The notes beneath the pieces were generated by a model. It saw only the letters and a program-made list of their open reading frames with translations. It was not told the origin of the DNA and searched no databases. Below are positions 25,772-26,451 of a stretch of 26,451 nucleotides of DNA, piece by piece. This stretch comes from Acholeplasmataceae bacterium. GTDB lineage: Bacteria > Bacillota_I > Bacilli_A > ML615J-28 > CAG-698. Location of the stretch: assembly GCA_012841765.1 (NCBI GenBank), contig DUUA01000140.1:1-26451 (forward strand), read 5' to 3'. The position numbers and the translations under genes were made by a program. Position 1 is the stretch's first letter. Each line of letters begins with the position of its first letter.

Positions 25772-26371
25772 ATGAGCCAATACTTTTCAAATGATAAAAA
25801 TATTAAGAATGAAGATATTTCTTTAAACTATACTTTTAAAGGAAAAGAACTACATTTTATAAGTAATGCAGGTATTTTTAGTAAAAATAGAATTGACTTT
25901 GGAACAAATTTATTGTTGAATAGTATAGAGTTAAAAGGTAATAGAATCTTAGATCTTGGTTGTGGATATGGTATTGTTGGGGTCTCAGTTGCTAGTGCAA
26001 ATAATAAATATAATGTTTTATCAGTAGATGTTAATGAAAGGGCAGTTGAAATAACTAATCAAAATTATAAGAATAATTCTATTAGAAATGGTAAAGCTAT
26101 TGTTAATAATGCATACAGAACTCTTAAAGAAAAATTTGATATGATTATTACTAATCCTCCAATTAGAGCAGGAAAAGAAGTAGTTTATGAAATGGTTCTA
26201 GGTGGAATTAATCATTTAAACGATGAAGGAGAAATCTGGGTAGTAATTAGAAAAGATAAAGGTGGGTTGAGTCTTTTTAAACAGATGGAAGAAGTATATA
26301 AAAATGTTCAAATTATTAATAAGAAGAGTGGATATTTAATTATTAAAGGAGTAAATTTGAAAATTAAATAG
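25772..26371 (+). CDS. RsmC/YbxB-type 16S rRNA (guanine-N2) methyltransferase
   Basis: 199-aa class I SAM-dependent methyltransferase of the small RsmC-like (MTS) type. The SAM motif I is D61-LGCGYG-67 in the sequence RILDLGCGYGIVG, an acidic residue ends strand 2 (VDVNERA, about 86-92), and the catalytic NPP motif is N128-P129-P130 followed by IRAGK. The N-terminal YTFKGKELHFISNAGIFSKNRIDFGT matches the short Firmicutes YbxB proteins, which lack the extra N-terminal domain of E. coli RsmC. The likely target is a guanine in 16S rRNA (G1207 in E. coli), inferred from the family. AAGGAG (25761-25766) overlaps the stop of the previous gene and lies five bases before the ATG. In B. subtilis ybxB lies next to rpoB; here a lipoprotein precedes it and a terminator follows. 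Confidence 0.9.
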   Translation: MSQYFSNDKNIKNEDISLNYTFKGKELHFISNAGIFSKNRIDFGTNLLLNSIELKGNRILDLGCGYGIVGVSVASANNKYNVLSVDVNERAVEITNQNYKNNSIRNGKAIVNNAYRTLKEKFDMIITNPPIRAGKEVVYEMVLGGINHLNDEGEIWVVIRKDKGGLSLFKQMEEVYKNVQIINKKSGYLIIKGVNLKIK

Positions 26372-26381
26372 TATTTATTTT

Positions 26382-26425
26382 AAGTGAAGTGAAAGATTTT
26401 TTAAATTCAAAAGCTTCACTTTTTT
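26382..26425 (+). terminator. rho-independent terminator after the RsmC-like gene
   Basis: AAGTGAAG (26382-26389) pairs with CTTCACTT (26414-26421) and is followed by T to 26425. The 24-base loop is long but can form a few inner pairs. A TATAAT at 26435-26440 near the edge could be the -10 of the next gene but has no good -35. Confidence 0.6.
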
Positions 26426-26451
26426 AATTAATAATATAATCTAAACAACTA

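Noticed and set aside
273..26371. UGA-as-tryptophan recoding, as in Mycoplasma
   Set aside because: Trp is encoded by TGG in conserved motifs, and TGA ends several genes at the expected family length (3644, 6432, 8131, 23181).

Overview
The window is a strongly AT-rich, gene-dense stretch of bacterial chromosome. Every complete gene lies on the + strand, with short intergenic gaps, purine-rich Shine-Dalgarno sites and compact rho-independent terminators. TGG encodes Trp, and TGA ends several genes (for example at 3644, 8131 and 23181), so the standard bacterial code is used. Together with the Firmicutes-type gene set (DegV, DUF1189, BspA-like and Ig-like lipoproteins, YbxB-type RsmC), this suggests a low-GC, wall-poor or wall-less Firmicutes/Mollicutes relative that kept UGA as stop, such as the Acholeplasma/Izemoplasma side. 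That placement is inference; no rRNA is present to test it.

Layout. Positions 1-272 hold the start of a divergent minus-strand gene and two back-to-back promoters, and nothing else was recognised there. From 273 to 5083 a tight operon carries an ABC-F ATPase, typA/bipA and a surface 5'-nucleotidase lipoprotein. A hairpin terminator follows, then a second 5'-nucleotidase homologue without a signal peptide, overlapping a xylose-isomerase-like TIM-barrel protein (5146-7214). A DegV protein (7286-8131) stands alone. The next operon (8197-13547) holds a second TIM-barrel paralogue, a long U32 protein (putative rRNA or tRNA hydroxylation enzyme) and a membrane-anchored Ig-like plus ComEC-type metallo-beta-lactamase protein.

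The right half has an EF-G-like GTPase (13663-15723), an RluA-family pseudouridine synthase, and a lipoprotein with three Ig-like (Big2) domains (16715-18163). It continues with an unrecognised four-helix membrane protein, a DUF1189-like membrane protein followed one base later by leuS, and an Lgt-family membrane protein with altered catalytic positions. The last genes are a large Big2/beta-helix/LRR lipoprotein and an RsmC-type methyltransferase.

Two themes run through the window. One is translation: ABC-F, TypA, EF-G-like protein, LeuRS, and the putative rRNA/tRNA modification enzymes (U32, RluA family, RsmC). The other is the cell surface, with three lipoproteins, an anchored MBL protein and several membrane proteins. 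The surface nucleotidase, the ComEC-like MBL protein, the cytoplasmic nucleotidase and the two TIM-barrel enzymes could together salvage extracellular nucleic acid, but this is a hypothesis from gene content, not something the sequence proves. No tRNA, rRNA, CRISPR, insertion sequence or prophage signal was seen. No intergenic stretch exceeds 300 bases.
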